Below the pieces are notes generated by a model, which was not told the DNA's origin, ran no database searches, and worked only from the letters and a program-made list of their open reading frames with translations. DNA of 64,000 nt from Nocardia rosealba (GTDB lineage Bacteria; Actinomycetota; Actinomycetes; Mycobacteriales; Mycobacteriaceae), in contig NZ_JAIWNA010000008.1 in the NCBI RefSeq assembly GCF_020216065.1, positions 177,624-241,623 of the forward strand, written 5' to 3'. Shown here in pieces: positions 26,709-34,848 of this stretch. Made by a program: the position numbers and the translations under genes. Each line of letters begins with the position of its first letter. Positions within the stretch are counted from its first letter, which is position 1.

Positions 26709-27515
26709 ATGTCCGATTCATGGCCGCGACGGCGACTGCTCGCGATCCTACGTGGCGCCACCGAGCCCCTCGATGCCCAGGAACTGGCCCGCATCACCGG
26801 ACAGCACGTCACCACCGTCCGTTTCCACCTCGACGTTCTCACCCGCGAATCGCTCGTGCGCCAGTTCCAGCAACCCCCGCGCGGACGTGGCCGACCTCGC
26901 ATCGGTTACCGCGCGGTGCAGCGGTCGGTCGGCTATCAGGAACTGGCCCAGGTGCTCGCCGACCACCTCGGACCCGACCCGCTCAGCCGCTCCGCCGCCG
27001 CCATCGAGGCGGGCCGCGCGTGGGGCCGTCGCATGGATATCGGCTCCCACCAGGTGGAAACTCTCGCCGACGCCCGTGACATCACCATGTCGCTGATGTC
27101 GGAACTCGGCTTCGCGCCGGAGAAGGACCCGGTCGGCGAGACCGACGAGCACGTCGGCATCAATCTCACCGCTTGCCCCCTGCGCGAACTGGCCCGCTCG
27201 CACGCCGAAGTGGTGTGCGGAGTGCACGTGGGTCTGATGCGCGAAGTGCTGGAACGCAACGGCGCGCGCGGCCGGGTGGAGGTGCGGCTGCATCCGTTCA
27301 CCGAACCGGAACTGTGCCATGCCAGGCTCGAACTCACCCTCGGCGCGGAAGCCGTCGAGCACGCGGCCGAGGAGCACGGCGAGCGGCCGATCCGGTCGGC
27401 CGTCGGCGAGGACCAGGCCGCTCAGCGAATGATCACGCCGTCAGGACCGCGCGTCCCGCCACAGTTGCGTGACACCGACGCCGACGTCTTCGAGCAGCCT
27501 GCGCAGCAGTGGTAG
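26709..27515 (+). CDS. SufR-like helix-turn-helix regulator with three C-terminal cysteines
   Basis: The 268-residue protein starts at ATG 26709 after a strong AGGAGG. Its first ~75 residues form a winged helix-turn-helix (LLAILRGATEPLDAQELARITGQHVTTVRFHL, then RGRGRPRIGYR). The C-terminal part has cysteines in LTACPLREL, AEVVCGVHVG and PELCHARLE. Their spacing resembles the cysteines that hold an Fe-S cluster in SufR proteins. It probably senses iron-sulfur or redox state, although other ligands are possible. It diverges from the rhodanese gene across 135 bp, in which ATAAAG occurs twice about 21 bp apart. Its last 75 bp overlap the 3' end of maf on the other strand. Confidence 0.75.
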   Translation: MSDSWPRRRLLAILRGATEPLDAQELARITGQHVTTVRFHLDVLTRESLVRQFQQPPRGRGRPRIGYRAVQRSVGYQELAQVLADHLGPDPLSRSAAAIEAGRAWGRRMDIGSHQVETLADARDITMSLMSELGFAPEKDPVGETDEHVGINLTACPLRELARSHAEVVCGVHVGLMREVLERNGARGRVEVRLHPFTEPELCHARLELTLGAEAVEHAAEEHGERPIRSAVGEDQAAQRMITPSGPRVPPQLRDTDADVFEQPAQQW

Positions 27516-28076
27516 CCCGATCCCGATGACACTGGACGGATCACCCTCGATCCGGTCGACGAACCAGCCGCCGAGACCGTCGAGCGTGAACGCACCCGCC
27601 ACCTGCAGCGGTTCGCCGGTGGCGATGTAGGCCTCGAGTTCGTCCGGGCCGGGTTTGGCGAAATGCACGGTGGTGGAACTGCATTCGGCCGATTCGGCGA
27701 CGACCTCGCCGTCGCGCAGGCGCAGTACACAGTGGCCGGTGAGCAGATCGGCGCTGCGCCCGGCCATGCTCGCCCAGCGCTCGCGCGCCACCTCGGGCGT
27801 GTGCGGTTTGCCTTGTAGCCGCCCGTCGACGAGCAGCATGGAATCGCAGCCGACGACGACACAGTCGGCGGCGAGTTCGGGAATGGTGCCTGCCACGTCG
27901 AGGGCCTTGGCACGGGCCAGGGCGACAACGACATCGTCGGCGGACGTATCAGCGGGAAGCGCGGCCGAGACCGCGTCCTCGTCCACGCCGGAGACGCGGA
28001 CGACGGGATCGATACCCGCCGTCCGGAGCACCCCGAGCCGGGCGGGGGACGCGGAGGCCAAGACCAGCCGGGTCAC
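27441..28076 (-). CDS. maf: Maf-family nucleoside triphosphate pyrophosphatase
   Basis: Maf proteins hydrolyse non-canonical or modified NTPs to monophosphates as a house-cleaning step. The 211-residue protein starts MTRLVLASASPARLGVLR, with the nucleotide-binding SASPAR motif. It keeps VVGCDSMLLVDG (catalytic Asp), KPHTPEVARERWASMAG, and the late segment GGWFVDRIEGDPSSVIGIGLPLL. It starts 2 bp after the accE5 stop, so it is co-transcribed with accD5-accE5, as in mycobacteria (Rv3280-Rv3282). Its 3' end overlaps the convergent regulator gene by 75 bp. Confidence 0.92.
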   Translation of the reverse strand: MTRLVLASASPARLGVLRTAGIDPVVRVSGVDEDAVSAALPADTSADDVVVALARAKALDVAGTIPELAADCVVVGCDSMLLVDGRLQGKPHTPEVARERWASMAGRSADLLTGHCVLRLRDGEVVAESAECSSTTVHFAKPGPDELEAYIATGEPLQVAGAFTLDGLGGWFVDRIEGDPSSVIGIGLPLLRRLLEDVGVGVTQLWRDARS

Positions 28077-28078
28077 CC

Positions 28079-28408
28079 TCAGCGCAGGTGCGACAGCAGC
28101 GGGTACACGTACGGCGAGAACGGGGACGAACCCCGGTGCATCAGCGTCGCCTGACCCCAGCCGTCCACCGGCTGATGAGCGGTCGGCGCCGGTGCGCTCG
28201 CGGCGGCGGCACTGAACACCGCGACCAGGGCGGCGACGTCCTCGTCGGACGGCGATCCCTTCAGAATGCGCAACAGCGGCTCACCGGCGGGTTCTGCCGG
28301 GGCCTCGGTCAGCGTGTCGGTAGACAGTTCGACCTCGTCGACGAGTGGTTCGACAGCGAGCTCGAGCTCGGCGGCGGTCAGCACGTCTTCTTCTGCCACA
28401 GTGGTCAC
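28079..28408 (-). CDS. accE5: acyl-CoA carboxylase epsilon subunit
   Basis: This small 109-residue subunit stabilises and activates the AccA3-AccD5 complex in actinobacteria. The first ~60 residues are acidic and of low complexity. The conserved part starts at EPLLRILKGSPSDEDVAALVAV and ends GWGQATLMHRG...PLLSHLR, a form typical of AccE. The gene lies 129 bp after the accD5 stop and 2 bp before maf. Only mycolic-acid actinobacteria and streptomycetes carry such epsilon subunits, which supports the taxonomic placement. Confidence 0.88.
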   Translation of the reverse strand: MTTVAEEDVLTAAELELAVEPLVDEVELSTDTLTEAPAEPAGEPLLRILKGSPSDEDVAALVAVFSAAAASAPAPTAHQPVDGWGQATLMHRGSSPFSPYVYPLLSHLR

Positions 28409-28537
28409 AGTGCCAGATCCTTCCTGCGCGTACTTCGGTTCACGGCGCGGTGTCCGCGATCATTCCCGGTGCAACAGCGCCGGGCAATAGTTGATTTCCC
28501 CAACAAGTGTGCGCGGCACACGAGGAATATCGCGTTT

Positions 28538-30178
28538 TCAGAGCGGAATGTTGCCGTGTTTCTTGGGGGGAAGGGTCACCATTTTGCGTTCGAGCAGTCG
28601 CAGCGCCGACACGATCTGGCCTCGCGTGTGCGACGGCGGGATGACCGCGTCGACGTAGCCACGCTCGGCGGCCACGTACGGGTTCACGAGGGTGTCCTCG
28701 TACTCGTTCTGCAGCTCGAGGCGCAAAGCGTCGACGTCGGCGCCGTTCTGGGCGGCCTCTGCCAGCTGTTTGCGGTAGACGAACCCGACGGCGCCCGAGG
28801 CGCCCATCACGGCGATCTGCGCGGTCGGCCACGCGAGGTTCACATCGGCACCCATGTGCTTGGAACCCATCACGTCGTAGGCACCGCCATAAGCCTTGCG
28901 GGTGATGATCGTGATCTTGCCCACAGTGGCCTCGCCGTAGGCATAGAGCAGCTTGGCGCCGCGGCGGATGATGCCGTTGTATTCCTGGCCGGTGCCGGGC
29001 AGGAAGCCGGGCACGTCGACCAGGGTGATGATCGGGATGTTGAAGGCGTCGCAGGTGCGAACGAAGCGCGCGGCCTTCTCCGAAGCGTCGATGTCGAGGC
29101 AGCCGGCGAACTGGGTGGGCTGGTTGGCGACAATGCCGACGCTGCGCCCGTCCACCCGGCCGAAGCCGACGATGATGTTCATCGCGCGCTCGGCCTGCAC
29201 CTCGAGGAACTCGTCGTCGTCGAGCAGACGACGGATCACCTCGTGCATGTCGTAGGGCTGGTTCGGCGAATCCGGGATGATCGTGTCGAGCTCGAGATCT
29301 TCCTCGGTGAGCGAGTCCTCGATGGCGCCGAAGATCGGGTCGGTCGGCTCGGTGCGCGGCGCCTCGGCGCGGTTGTTGCTCGGCAGGTAGCTCAGCAGGT
29401 CCTTGACGTAGTCCAGCGCGTCCTGTTCGCCGGAGGCCACGTAGTGGGCGACACCGGACTTCACCATGTGGGTGTGCGCGCCACCGAGGTCTTCCATGCT
29501 GACCTCTTCACCGGTGACGGTCTTGATCACGTCGGGGCCGGTGACGAACATCTGCGAGGTCTGATCGACCATCACCACGAAGTCGGTGAGCGCGGGGGAG
29601 TACACGTGCCCACCGGCGGCGGCACCCATGATCAGCGAGATCTGCGGGATCACGCCGGAGGCCTGCACGTTGCGGTGGAAGATCTCGCCGTAGAGGCCGA
29701 GGGAGACGACGCCCTCCTGGATGCGCGCGCCCGCGCCCTCGTTGATACCGACCAGCGGACGGCCGGTCTTGATCGCCAGGTCCATCACCTTGACGATCTT
29801 CTCGCCGTAGACCTCGCCGAGCGAGCCACCGAAGACGGTGACGTCCTGGGAGAACAGGCACACGTCGCGGCCGTCGATGGTGCCGTAACCGGTCACCACG
29901 CCGTCGCCGGTGGGGCGGTTGTTCTCCAGCCCGAAGTTCACGCTGCGGTGCTTGGCCAGGGCGTCGAGCTCGACGAAGGAGCCCTCGTCGACCAGTGCGA
30001 GGATGCGCTCGCGGGCGGTCATCTTGCCCTTGGCGTGCACCTTGTCGACGGCGGCCTCACCCATCGGGTGTTGCGCTTCTTCCAGCCGATTCCGCAGATC
30101 AGCCAGCTTCCCGGCGGTGGTGTGGATGTCGGGGGCGCCCGCCGATTCCGACGCGGGCTGCTGCTGGACACTCGTCAT
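28538..30178 (-). CDS. accD5: propionyl-/acyl-CoA carboxylase beta subunit (carboxyltransferase)
   Basis: AccD5 transfers carboxylate from biotin on AccA3 to propionyl-CoA (and acetyl-CoA), giving methylmalonyl-CoA for branched lipids. The 546-residue protein has both crotonase-like halves. The N-terminal half carries the acyl-CoA oxyanion region GINEGAGARIQEG and GAAAGGHVYSPAL. The C-terminal half carries the biotin side VDVPGFLPGTGQEYNGIIRRGAKLL-type segment, AYGGAYDVMGSKHMGAD and GASGAVGFVYR. It starts at ATG 30178, 8 nt after a TACACT box (30187-30192 on the minus strand), so its mRNA may be leaderless. It is divergent from birA, which supplies the biotin attachment for AccA3. Confidence 0.94.
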   Translation of the reverse strand: MTSVQQQPASESAGAPDIHTTAGKLADLRNRLEEAQHPMGEAAVDKVHAKGKMTARERILALVDEGSFVELDALAKHRSVNFGLENNRPTGDGVVTGYGTIDGRDVCLFSQDVTVFGGSLGEVYGEKIVKVMDLAIKTGRPLVGINEGAGARIQEGVVSLGLYGEIFHRNVQASGVIPQISLIMGAAAGGHVYSPALTDFVVMVDQTSQMFVTGPDVIKTVTGEEVSMEDLGGAHTHMVKSGVAHYVASGEQDALDYVKDLLSYLPSNNRAEAPRTEPTDPIFGAIEDSLTEEDLELDTIIPDSPNQPYDMHEVIRRLLDDDEFLEVQAERAMNIIVGFGRVDGRSVGIVANQPTQFAGCLDIDASEKAARFVRTCDAFNIPIITLVDVPGFLPGTGQEYNGIIRRGAKLLYAYGEATVGKITIITRKAYGGAYDVMGSKHMGADVNLAWPTAQIAVMGASGAVGFVYRKQLAEAAQNGADVDALRLELQNEYEDTLVNPYVAAERGYVDAVIPPSHTRGQIVSALRLLERKMVTLPPKKHGNIPL

Positions 30179-30186
30179 GGGTTGCG

Positions 30187-30192
30187 AGTGTA
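30187..30192 (-). promoter_or_regulatory. putative -10 box, leaderless start of accD5
   Basis: On the minus strand this reads TACACT, fits TANNNT, and ends 8 nt before the accD5 ATG. A further palindrome, GCACTacggcAGTGC (30210-30224), lies just upstream between accD5 and birA. Confidence 0.4.
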
Positions 30193-30288
30193 ACGAGTGA
30201 TACCGCCCCGCACTACGGCAGTGCGCCTACCGGCCAGTACAGAAACCGCAGCTAGGTGTGGTGATGCCCCATAGCACGCGGCGGCGGG

Positions 30289-30294
30289 TAGCGT
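30289..30294 (+). promoter_or_regulatory. putative -10 box, leaderless start of birA
   Basis: TAGCGT ends 7 nt before ATG 30302. It overlaps the alternative start GTG 30293 and so favours the ATG. Confidence 0.4.
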
Positions 30295-30301
30295 GCCAGG
30301 A

Positions 30302-31099
30302 ATGAACAGGGCACCGATCGACGCGCAACGTCTGCGCAGCTCTCTCGTCTCCCCGGCACCGGTGTTCTTCGACCGGATCGATGTCGTCGAATCGACCGGT
30401 TCGACCAATGCCGATCTGGTGGCCCGCGCGGCCGATCCCGCTGTCGACCGGCAGGCGCTGCTCGCCGAGGAGCAGGTCGCGGGTCGCGGTCGGCACGCGC
30501 GCGAGTGGGTGAGTCCGCCGCGGGCCCAGATCTCGCTGTCGATCCTGGTCCGGTTGCCCGGTATCGACCCGGTGGCGCTCGGCTGGTTGCCGTTGCTCAC
30601 CGGCATCGCGGTGGTCGACGCGCTGCGTGGCATCGCGGGTCTTTCGCCGGAATTGAAGTGGCCCAACGACGTTCTGCTCGACAACCGCAAGCTCGCGGGC
30701 ATCCTCGCCGAGGTCGCCGCCACCGGTATCGCGCCCGCCGTGGTGGTCGGTGTCGGCCTCAATGTCGACCTGGACGAGTCGGAACTGCCTGTGCCGCATG
30801 CGACTTCGCTGGCGTTGGCCGGTGCGCAGACCACCGATCGCACCGCGCTCGCCGCCGCGATCCTCAGCGAATTCGCCCGCCGGTTCACCGAGTGGGAGCG
30901 GGCGGGGTGGGCCACCGACGAACTCGCGGCGGCCTACCGCGAGCGTTGCGCGACGATCGGGGTGAACGTGCGGGCAGAGCTGCCGGGTGGGAAGGTGCTC
31001 ACCGGTGTGGCCACCGGGGTCGATGCCACCGGGCGGCTGCTGATCGGCGACGACGCGGTGTCGGCGGGAGATGTGACCCACCTGCGCGGGCAGTACTGA
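30302..31099 (+). CDS. birA: biotin--[acetyl-CoA-carboxylase] ligase
   Basis: BirA attaches biotin to the EAMKMEN lysine of carboxylase carriers such as AccA3. The 265-residue enzyme keeps the catalytic loop GRGRHAREW, SLSILVRLPG, LKWPNDVLL (biotin site), KLAGILAEV and VVGVGLNVD, then a small C-terminal SH3-like domain (GVATGVDATGRLLIGDDAVSAGDV). It lacks an N-terminal helix-turn-helix, so it is a monofunctional (class I) ligase. I prefer ATG 30302, because a TAGCGT box (30289-30294) ends 7 nt before it. GTG 30293 is an alternative. It is divergent from accD5. Confidence 0.93.
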   Translation: MNRAPIDAQRLRSSLVSPAPVFFDRIDVVESTGSTNADLVARAADPAVDRQALLAEEQVAGRGRHAREWVSPPRAQISLSILVRLPGIDPVALGWLPLLTGIAVVDALRGIAGLSPELKWPNDVLLDNRKLAGILAEVAATGIAPAVVVGVGLNVDLDESELPVPHATSLALAGAQTTDRTALAAAILSEFARRFTEWERAGWATDELAAAYRERCATIGVNVRAELPGGKVLTGVATGVDATGRLLIGDDAVSAGDVTHLRGQY

Positions 31100-31112
31100 C
31101 CGGGACGCCGCC

Positions 31113-31148
31113 GGTCAGGCGCTGTGGTCGTCTCCACGACGCCTGACC
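31113..31148. terminator. bidirectional hairpin between convergent birA and desaturase genes
   Basis: GGTCAGGCG (31113-31121) pairs with CGCCTGACC (31140-31148), and an inner GTGG/CCAC pairing closes the loop. It lies 13 nt after birA and 16 nt from the desaturase stop, so it can end both transcripts. Confidence 0.65.
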
Positions 31149-31164
31149 GACCGGTCGCTATCGA

Positions 31165-32133
31165 TCAGCGCGCCGCCGCGCCTGCCCCCTTGCGTTCGGC
31201 CACCTCGCGCTCGCGCGCCAGCAACCTGTCGCGCTGCTCCTCGAACTTCAGCACGTCCTTCTCCAGCTTGGCCAGGAACTGTGCCAACTCGTCGCGGGCC
31301 GCCTCGCCGCGTGGCCCGAAGTCGTCGCGGCCGAAGATGTTCCACTGCTTGAGCACCGGCAGCACCACCTCGTCGAGGTGCTGACGAAGGTCGTAGATGC
31401 CGTGCTTGGCCATCAGCACACCGTTGCGCCGCCAGTTCGGCATGCCCGCGCCGGGCATCTGGAAGTTGGTGAGCACCTTGGTGATCGCGGGCATCGCCTG
31501 ATCGGGGACCAGGTCCAGGGCGGCCGCGCACAGGTTGCGGTAGAAGATCATGTGCAGGTTCTCGTCGGTGGCCACGCGCGCGAGCATGCGGTCGGCGACG
31601 GCGTCGTCGCAGACGCGGCCGGTGTTGCGGTGGCTCACCCGGGTGGCCAGCTCCTGGAACGTCACGTACGCGACGTTGACCAGGAAGCCGCCCCAGTTCG
31701 CCGGTGCGTGGGCGCCCTGGGTCATGTGGACCATCCTGGCGTTCTCCAGCGCGACCGGGTCGACCCCTCGGGTGACGACCAGATAGTCACGGATGACGAT
31801 GCCGTGCCGGTTCTCCTCGGCGGTCCAGCGACCGACCCAGGTACCCCACGCGCCGTCCTGGGAGAAGTTCTCGGCGATCTCGCGGTGATAGGAGGGCAGG
31901 TTGTCCTCGGTGAGCAGGTTGGTGATCATCGCCGCCTTGGCGACATCGGTGAGCTTGGATTGTTCCGGCTCCCAATCGATTCCGCCCATCGCGGCGAAAT
32001 TGCGACCCTCGTCCCACGGCACGTAGTCGTGCGGGTGCCAGTCCTTGGCGATGGACAGGTGCCGGTTCAGATTCTGTTCGGCGACGGGTTCGAGAGCGGT
32101 GAGGATTTCGAGCTGAGTCAGAGCTTTGGTCAC
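31165..32133 (-). CDS. acyl-[acyl-carrier-protein] desaturase (ferritin-like)
   Basis: This soluble di-iron desaturase inserts a cis double bond in acyl-ACP. The 322-residue form from GTG 32133 follows GGAGG by 5 nt; the longer frame to 32202 does not. The iron ligands lie in ENLPSYHREI (Glu and ExxH), AEENRHGIVIRDYL (EENRHG) and ATDENLHMIFYRNL (DExxH), the standard pattern of the FA_desaturase_2 family (DesA1/DesA2 of mycobacteria). The C-terminal 40 residues are a charged helix. It likely serves membrane or mycolic-acid precursor synthesis. It sits between birA and the PH-domain gene, which are adjacent in M. tuberculosis, so it is an insertion relative to that order. Confidence 0.88.
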   Translation of the reverse strand: MTKALTQLEILTALEPVAEQNLNRHLSIAKDWHPHDYVPWDEGRNFAAMGGIDWEPEQSKLTDVAKAAMITNLLTEDNLPSYHREIAENFSQDGAWGTWVGRWTAEENRHGIVIRDYLVVTRGVDPVALENARMVHMTQGAHAPANWGGFLVNVAYVTFQELATRVSHRNTGRVCDDAVADRMLARVATDENLHMIFYRNLCAAALDLVPDQAMPAITKVLTNFQMPGAGMPNWRRNGVLMAKHGIYDLRQHLDEVVLPVLKQWNIFGRDDFGPRGEAARDELAQFLAKLEKDVLKFEEQRDRLLAREREVAERKGAGAAAR

Positions 32134-32249
32134 GCGAGCCTCCACTGTCGTATGGCGAGCAAGGAGAAATGGGCAAAACCTGGCTTCTAGCGCGGAATCC
32201 ACAGTATCGCCTCCGCCGTGGCATCGAGAAATGCACCGTCATCGCGCGG

Positions 32250-32255
32250 TACTGT
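32250..32255 (+). promoter_or_regulatory. putative -10 box, leaderless start of the PH-domain gene
   Basis: TACTGT ends 6 nt before ATG 32262, with no Shine-Dalgarno between them. Confidence 0.4.
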
Positions 32256-32261
32256 GCGCAT

Positions 32262-32795
32262 ATGGGTTACCCGGAGGATGTCCTCGCGCCCGACGAGCAG
32301 CTGATCCTGCACCGCCACCCGCACTGGAAGATGCTGGTCTGGCCGATCATCACGCTCATCGTCGCCACCGCCCTCGCCGGTTTCCTCGGCGGGCTGGCCT
32401 GGCGAAACACCACCGGGCACGTGCGAACCGTGCTGCTGGTGCTCATCGGCCTGATCTGGTTCGGGATCATCGCCTGGCGGGTGATCGTGCGGGTGATCGC
32501 CTGGAAGTCAACGCATTTCATCGTCACCCAGCGCCGGGTGCTCGTCCGTGAGGGCGTGCTCACCCACACCGGTATCGACATCCCGCTCAGCCGTATCTCC
32601 AGCGTGCAGTTCAGTCACGGCGTCTTCGACCGGCTGCTCGGCACCGGCACGCTCATCATCGGGTCGTCGTCGGAGGAGCCGCTCGAATACGACGACATCC
32701 CCCAGGTGCAGCAGGTGCACTCGCTGCTCTACCACCAGGTTTTCGAGGCGGGCCGCTCGCCGACCGATCAGCACTGGGGTGGCGGCTACCGGTGA
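32262..32795 (+). CDS. membrane protein with bacterial PH domain (bPH2)
   Basis: The 177-residue protein begins MGYPEDVLAPDEQLILHRHPHWK, a signature of actinobacterial bPH2 (PF03703) proteins such as Rv3278c. Two membrane helices follow at about residues 24-46 and 54-76. The cytoplasmic PH-like domain comes next, with THFIVTQRRVLVREGVLTH, IPLSRISSVQF and GTGTLIIGSS. The function of the family is unknown, and it is often found near biotin ligase and carboxylase genes as here. An upstream in-frame start at 32169 overlaps the desaturase promoter region and is less likely. The response-regulator gene begins 31 bp later. Confidence 0.85.
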   Translation: MGYPEDVLAPDEQLILHRHPHWKMLVWPIITLIVATALAGFLGGLAWRNTTGHVRTVLLVLIGLIWFGIIAWRVIVRVIAWKSTHFIVTQRRVLVREGVLTHTGIDIPLSRISSVQFSHGVFDRLLGTGTLIIGSSSEEPLEYDDIPQVQQVHSLLYHQVFEAGRSPTDQHWGGGYR

Positions 32796-32814
32796 GCCGC
32801 GGGTCCAGACCACT

Positions 32815-32820
32815 TAACCT
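32815..32820 (+). promoter_or_regulatory. putative -10 box, leaderless start of the response-regulator gene
   Basis: TAACCT ends 6 nt before ATG 32827. It provides separate initiation for the two-component operon. Confidence 0.45.
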
Positions 32821-32826
32821 GGGCAC

Positions 32827-33516
32827 ATGACCGCAGTACTTCTGGCCGAGGACGACGAGGCGATCGCCGCACCCCTGTCGCGCGCACTGGGGCGTGAGGG
32901 CTACACCGTCACCGTCGAACGCTTCGGCCCGGCGGTGCTGCGCCGTGCTCTCGAAGGCAACCACGACCTGCTGATCCTCGACCTCGGCCTGCCCGGAATG
33001 GACGGGCTGGAGGTATGCAGGCAGGTACGCGCGGGCGGCGCCGACATCGCGGTGCTGATGCTCACCGCGCGCACCGACGAGGTCGACTTCGTCGTCGGGC
33101 TCGACGCGGGCGCCGACGACTACGTCGGCAAACCGTTCCGCCTCGCCGAACTGCTCGCCCGCGTGCGAGCCCTGTTGCGGCGCAGCGGAATCGGTGACGA
33201 CGCGGTGGAGGTCGGCGGCATCCGCCTCGAACCGGCGGCGCGGCGCGTACTGGTGAACGGGGCCGAGGTGAACCTGGCCAACAAGGAGTACGAGCTGCTC
33301 AAGGTGCTCATCGACCGGGCCGGTCAGGTCGTCGGCCGCGAGACGATCCTGCGCGAGGTGTGGGGCGATGCCGACCTGCGCGGATCCAAGACCCTCGACA
33401 TGCACATGTCCTGGCTGCGCCGCAAGATCGGCGACGAGGGCCCGATGGCCGAGCGGCGCATCGTCACCGTGCGCGGTGTGGGCTTTCGCCTCAACACCGA
33501 CACGCACCGGAGCTGA
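32827..33516 (+). CDS. OmpR/PhoB-family response regulator
   Basis: This 229-residue DNA-binding response regulator has a receiver domain at residues 1-115 with acidic pocket D9/D10, the phospho-acceptor Asp52 in ILDLGLPGMDG, the switch Thr in LTART, and Lys in VGKPF. The C-terminal winged helix (residues about 130-225) has NLANKEYELLKVLI, GRETILREVWG and the recognition helix KTLDMHMSWLRRKIG. The sensor kinase starts 6 bp later, so the two form an operon. The pair sits between the PH-domain and GtrA genes, which are neighbours in M. tuberculosis. The target genes and signal are unknown. Confidence 0.93.
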   Translation: MTAVLLAEDDEAIAAPLSRALGREGYTVTVERFGPAVLRRALEGNHDLLILDLGLPGMDGLEVCRQVRAGGADIAVLMLTARTDEVDFVVGLDAGADDYVGKPFRLAELLARVRALLRRSGIGDDAVEVGGIRLEPAARRVLVNGAEVNLANKEYELLKVLIDRAGQVVGRETILREVWGDADLRGSKTLDMHMSWLRRKIGDEGPMAERRIVTVRGVGFRLNTDTHRS

Positions 33517-33522
33517 CGGGTC

Positions 33523-34830
33523 GTGCGTCGTCGCATCCTGCGTTCGATCCTCACGGTCCTCACCATCACCACGGTGGTGCTGGGCGTACCCCTGATCTAC
33601 ACCGCCTGGCTCTGGGTGGAGGACATCACCCGCAACGATCTGCAGAGCAGGCTGGAACGCATCGCGGCCGAGGTGATCGCCCAGGAACAGGTCGACGGTT
33701 ACGTCCACGACGGGCTGGACGTGCGCGCCATCCGGGCGCTGGTGCCCGAGGGCGGCCGGCTCACCGTCGTCTACCCGACGCCGACCGACAATGCCGCGCG
33801 CACCGACATCGGCGTCGAGCAGATCGACGACCCTCTGGTCGAGTCGCTGTCGATGGGGACCTCGGCGTCGTTACGGCTGGAGGTACCCGCCGGACCCATG
33901 CACGCGCGTCAGGAGCAGGCCGTCGCCGCGGTGGCGCTGGCCGTGCTCGCCTCGCTCGGTGCGGCATTCTCGGTGGCCGTGGTGACCGCGCGCCGCGTCG
34001 CCGATCCGCTGCGCGATGTGGCCGCCCGCGCGGCCCGACTGGCGATGGGCGACTTCCGGCCCGACCCCCGCAGGCACGGCATCGCCGAACTCGACCGGGT
34101 CTCCGATGTGCTCGACTCGGCGACCGTCGAGATCGCGGGCCGTCTGCAACGTGAGCACGCGCTGGTCGCCGACGTTTCCCACCAGCTGCGCAGCCGCCTG
34201 ACGGCCGTGCGGTTGCGCTTGGACGAGCTGTCGACCCACAACGATCCCGAGGTGGTGCACGAGGCGGAGGAGGCGATGGCGCAGGTCGACCGGCTCACCG
34301 ACGCCATCGACGACCTGGTCCGCGCCTCCCGCTCCGAAGACGCCGCCGATCGCGACCCGGTGCCGGTGATGGCCGAGCTGCGCGGTGTGGTCGCCGAATG
34401 GACGCACCCGTTCCACGAGGCGGGCCGCGAACTGAGCCTGATCGGCGACGAATCCCTGCGCGCGCCGATCACCGGTTCGCGGTTACGTGAGGCGGTCGCG
34501 GTGCTGGTCGACAACGCCCTCATGCACGGCGGCGGCACCTGCACGGTGTCGGTGCGAACGGTCCCGACGATGAGCGCGCGTGACCCACTGATCTGCGTGG
34601 AGGTAGCCGACGAGGGCGAAGGCATTCGCGACGAAATGGCCCCGCACATCTTCGACCGGGGTTTCTCGGCCGGTGGGTCGACCGGTGTGGGGTTGGCACT
34701 GGCGCGGGCCCTGGTGGAGGCCGATGGTGGCAGGCTCGAGCTGCAGCGTCGCCGTCCGGCTCTGTTCGCGGTGTTCCTCGGATCCAAGGTCAACCGGTCG
34801 CAGAACGCGACGCTGACCGAACCGCGCTGA
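33523..34830 (+). CDS. membrane sensor histidine kinase
   Basis: The 435-residue kinase starts at GTG 33523. A first membrane helix lies at about residues 7-28. It is followed by a ~100-residue extracellular sensor, a second helix at about 130-150 and a HAMP-like linker (RRVADPLRDVAARAARLAMGDF). The H-box DVSHQLRSRLTAVRLRL has its phosphorylated His near residue 220. The ATPase domain shows the N-box VLVDNALMHGGG, G1 VADEGEGI, and GGSTGVGLALARALVEADGG. All catalytic boxes are intact. It partners the regulator immediately upstream. It converges on the GtrA gene, with 18 bp between the stops. Confidence 0.92.
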   Translation: MRRRILRSILTVLTITTVVLGVPLIYTAWLWVEDITRNDLQSRLERIAAEVIAQEQVDGYVHDGLDVRAIRALVPEGGRLTVVYPTPTDNAARTDIGVEQIDDPLVESLSMGTSASLRLEVPAGPMHARQEQAVAAVALAVLASLGAAFSVAVVTARRVADPLRDVAARAARLAMGDFRPDPRRHGIAELDRVSDVLDSATVEIAGRLQREHALVADVSHQLRSRLTAVRLRLDELSTHNDPEVVHEAEEAMAQVDRLTDAIDDLVRASRSEDAADRDPVPVMAELRGVVAEWTHPFHEAGRELSLIGDESLRAPITGSRLREAVAVLVDNALMHGGGTCTVSVRTVPTMSARDPLICVEVADEGEGIRDEMAPHIFDRGFSAGGSTGVGLALARALVEADGGRLELQRRRPALFAVFLGSKVNRSQNATLTEPR

Positions 34831-34848
34831 TTTACCAACCGCGCCTGG

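Noticed and set aside
28088..30193. Plus-strand open frame of 701 codons opposite accE5-accD5
   Set aside because: His/Asp/Val-rich shadow of a well-identified carboxylase subunit; no ribosome-binding site and no domain.
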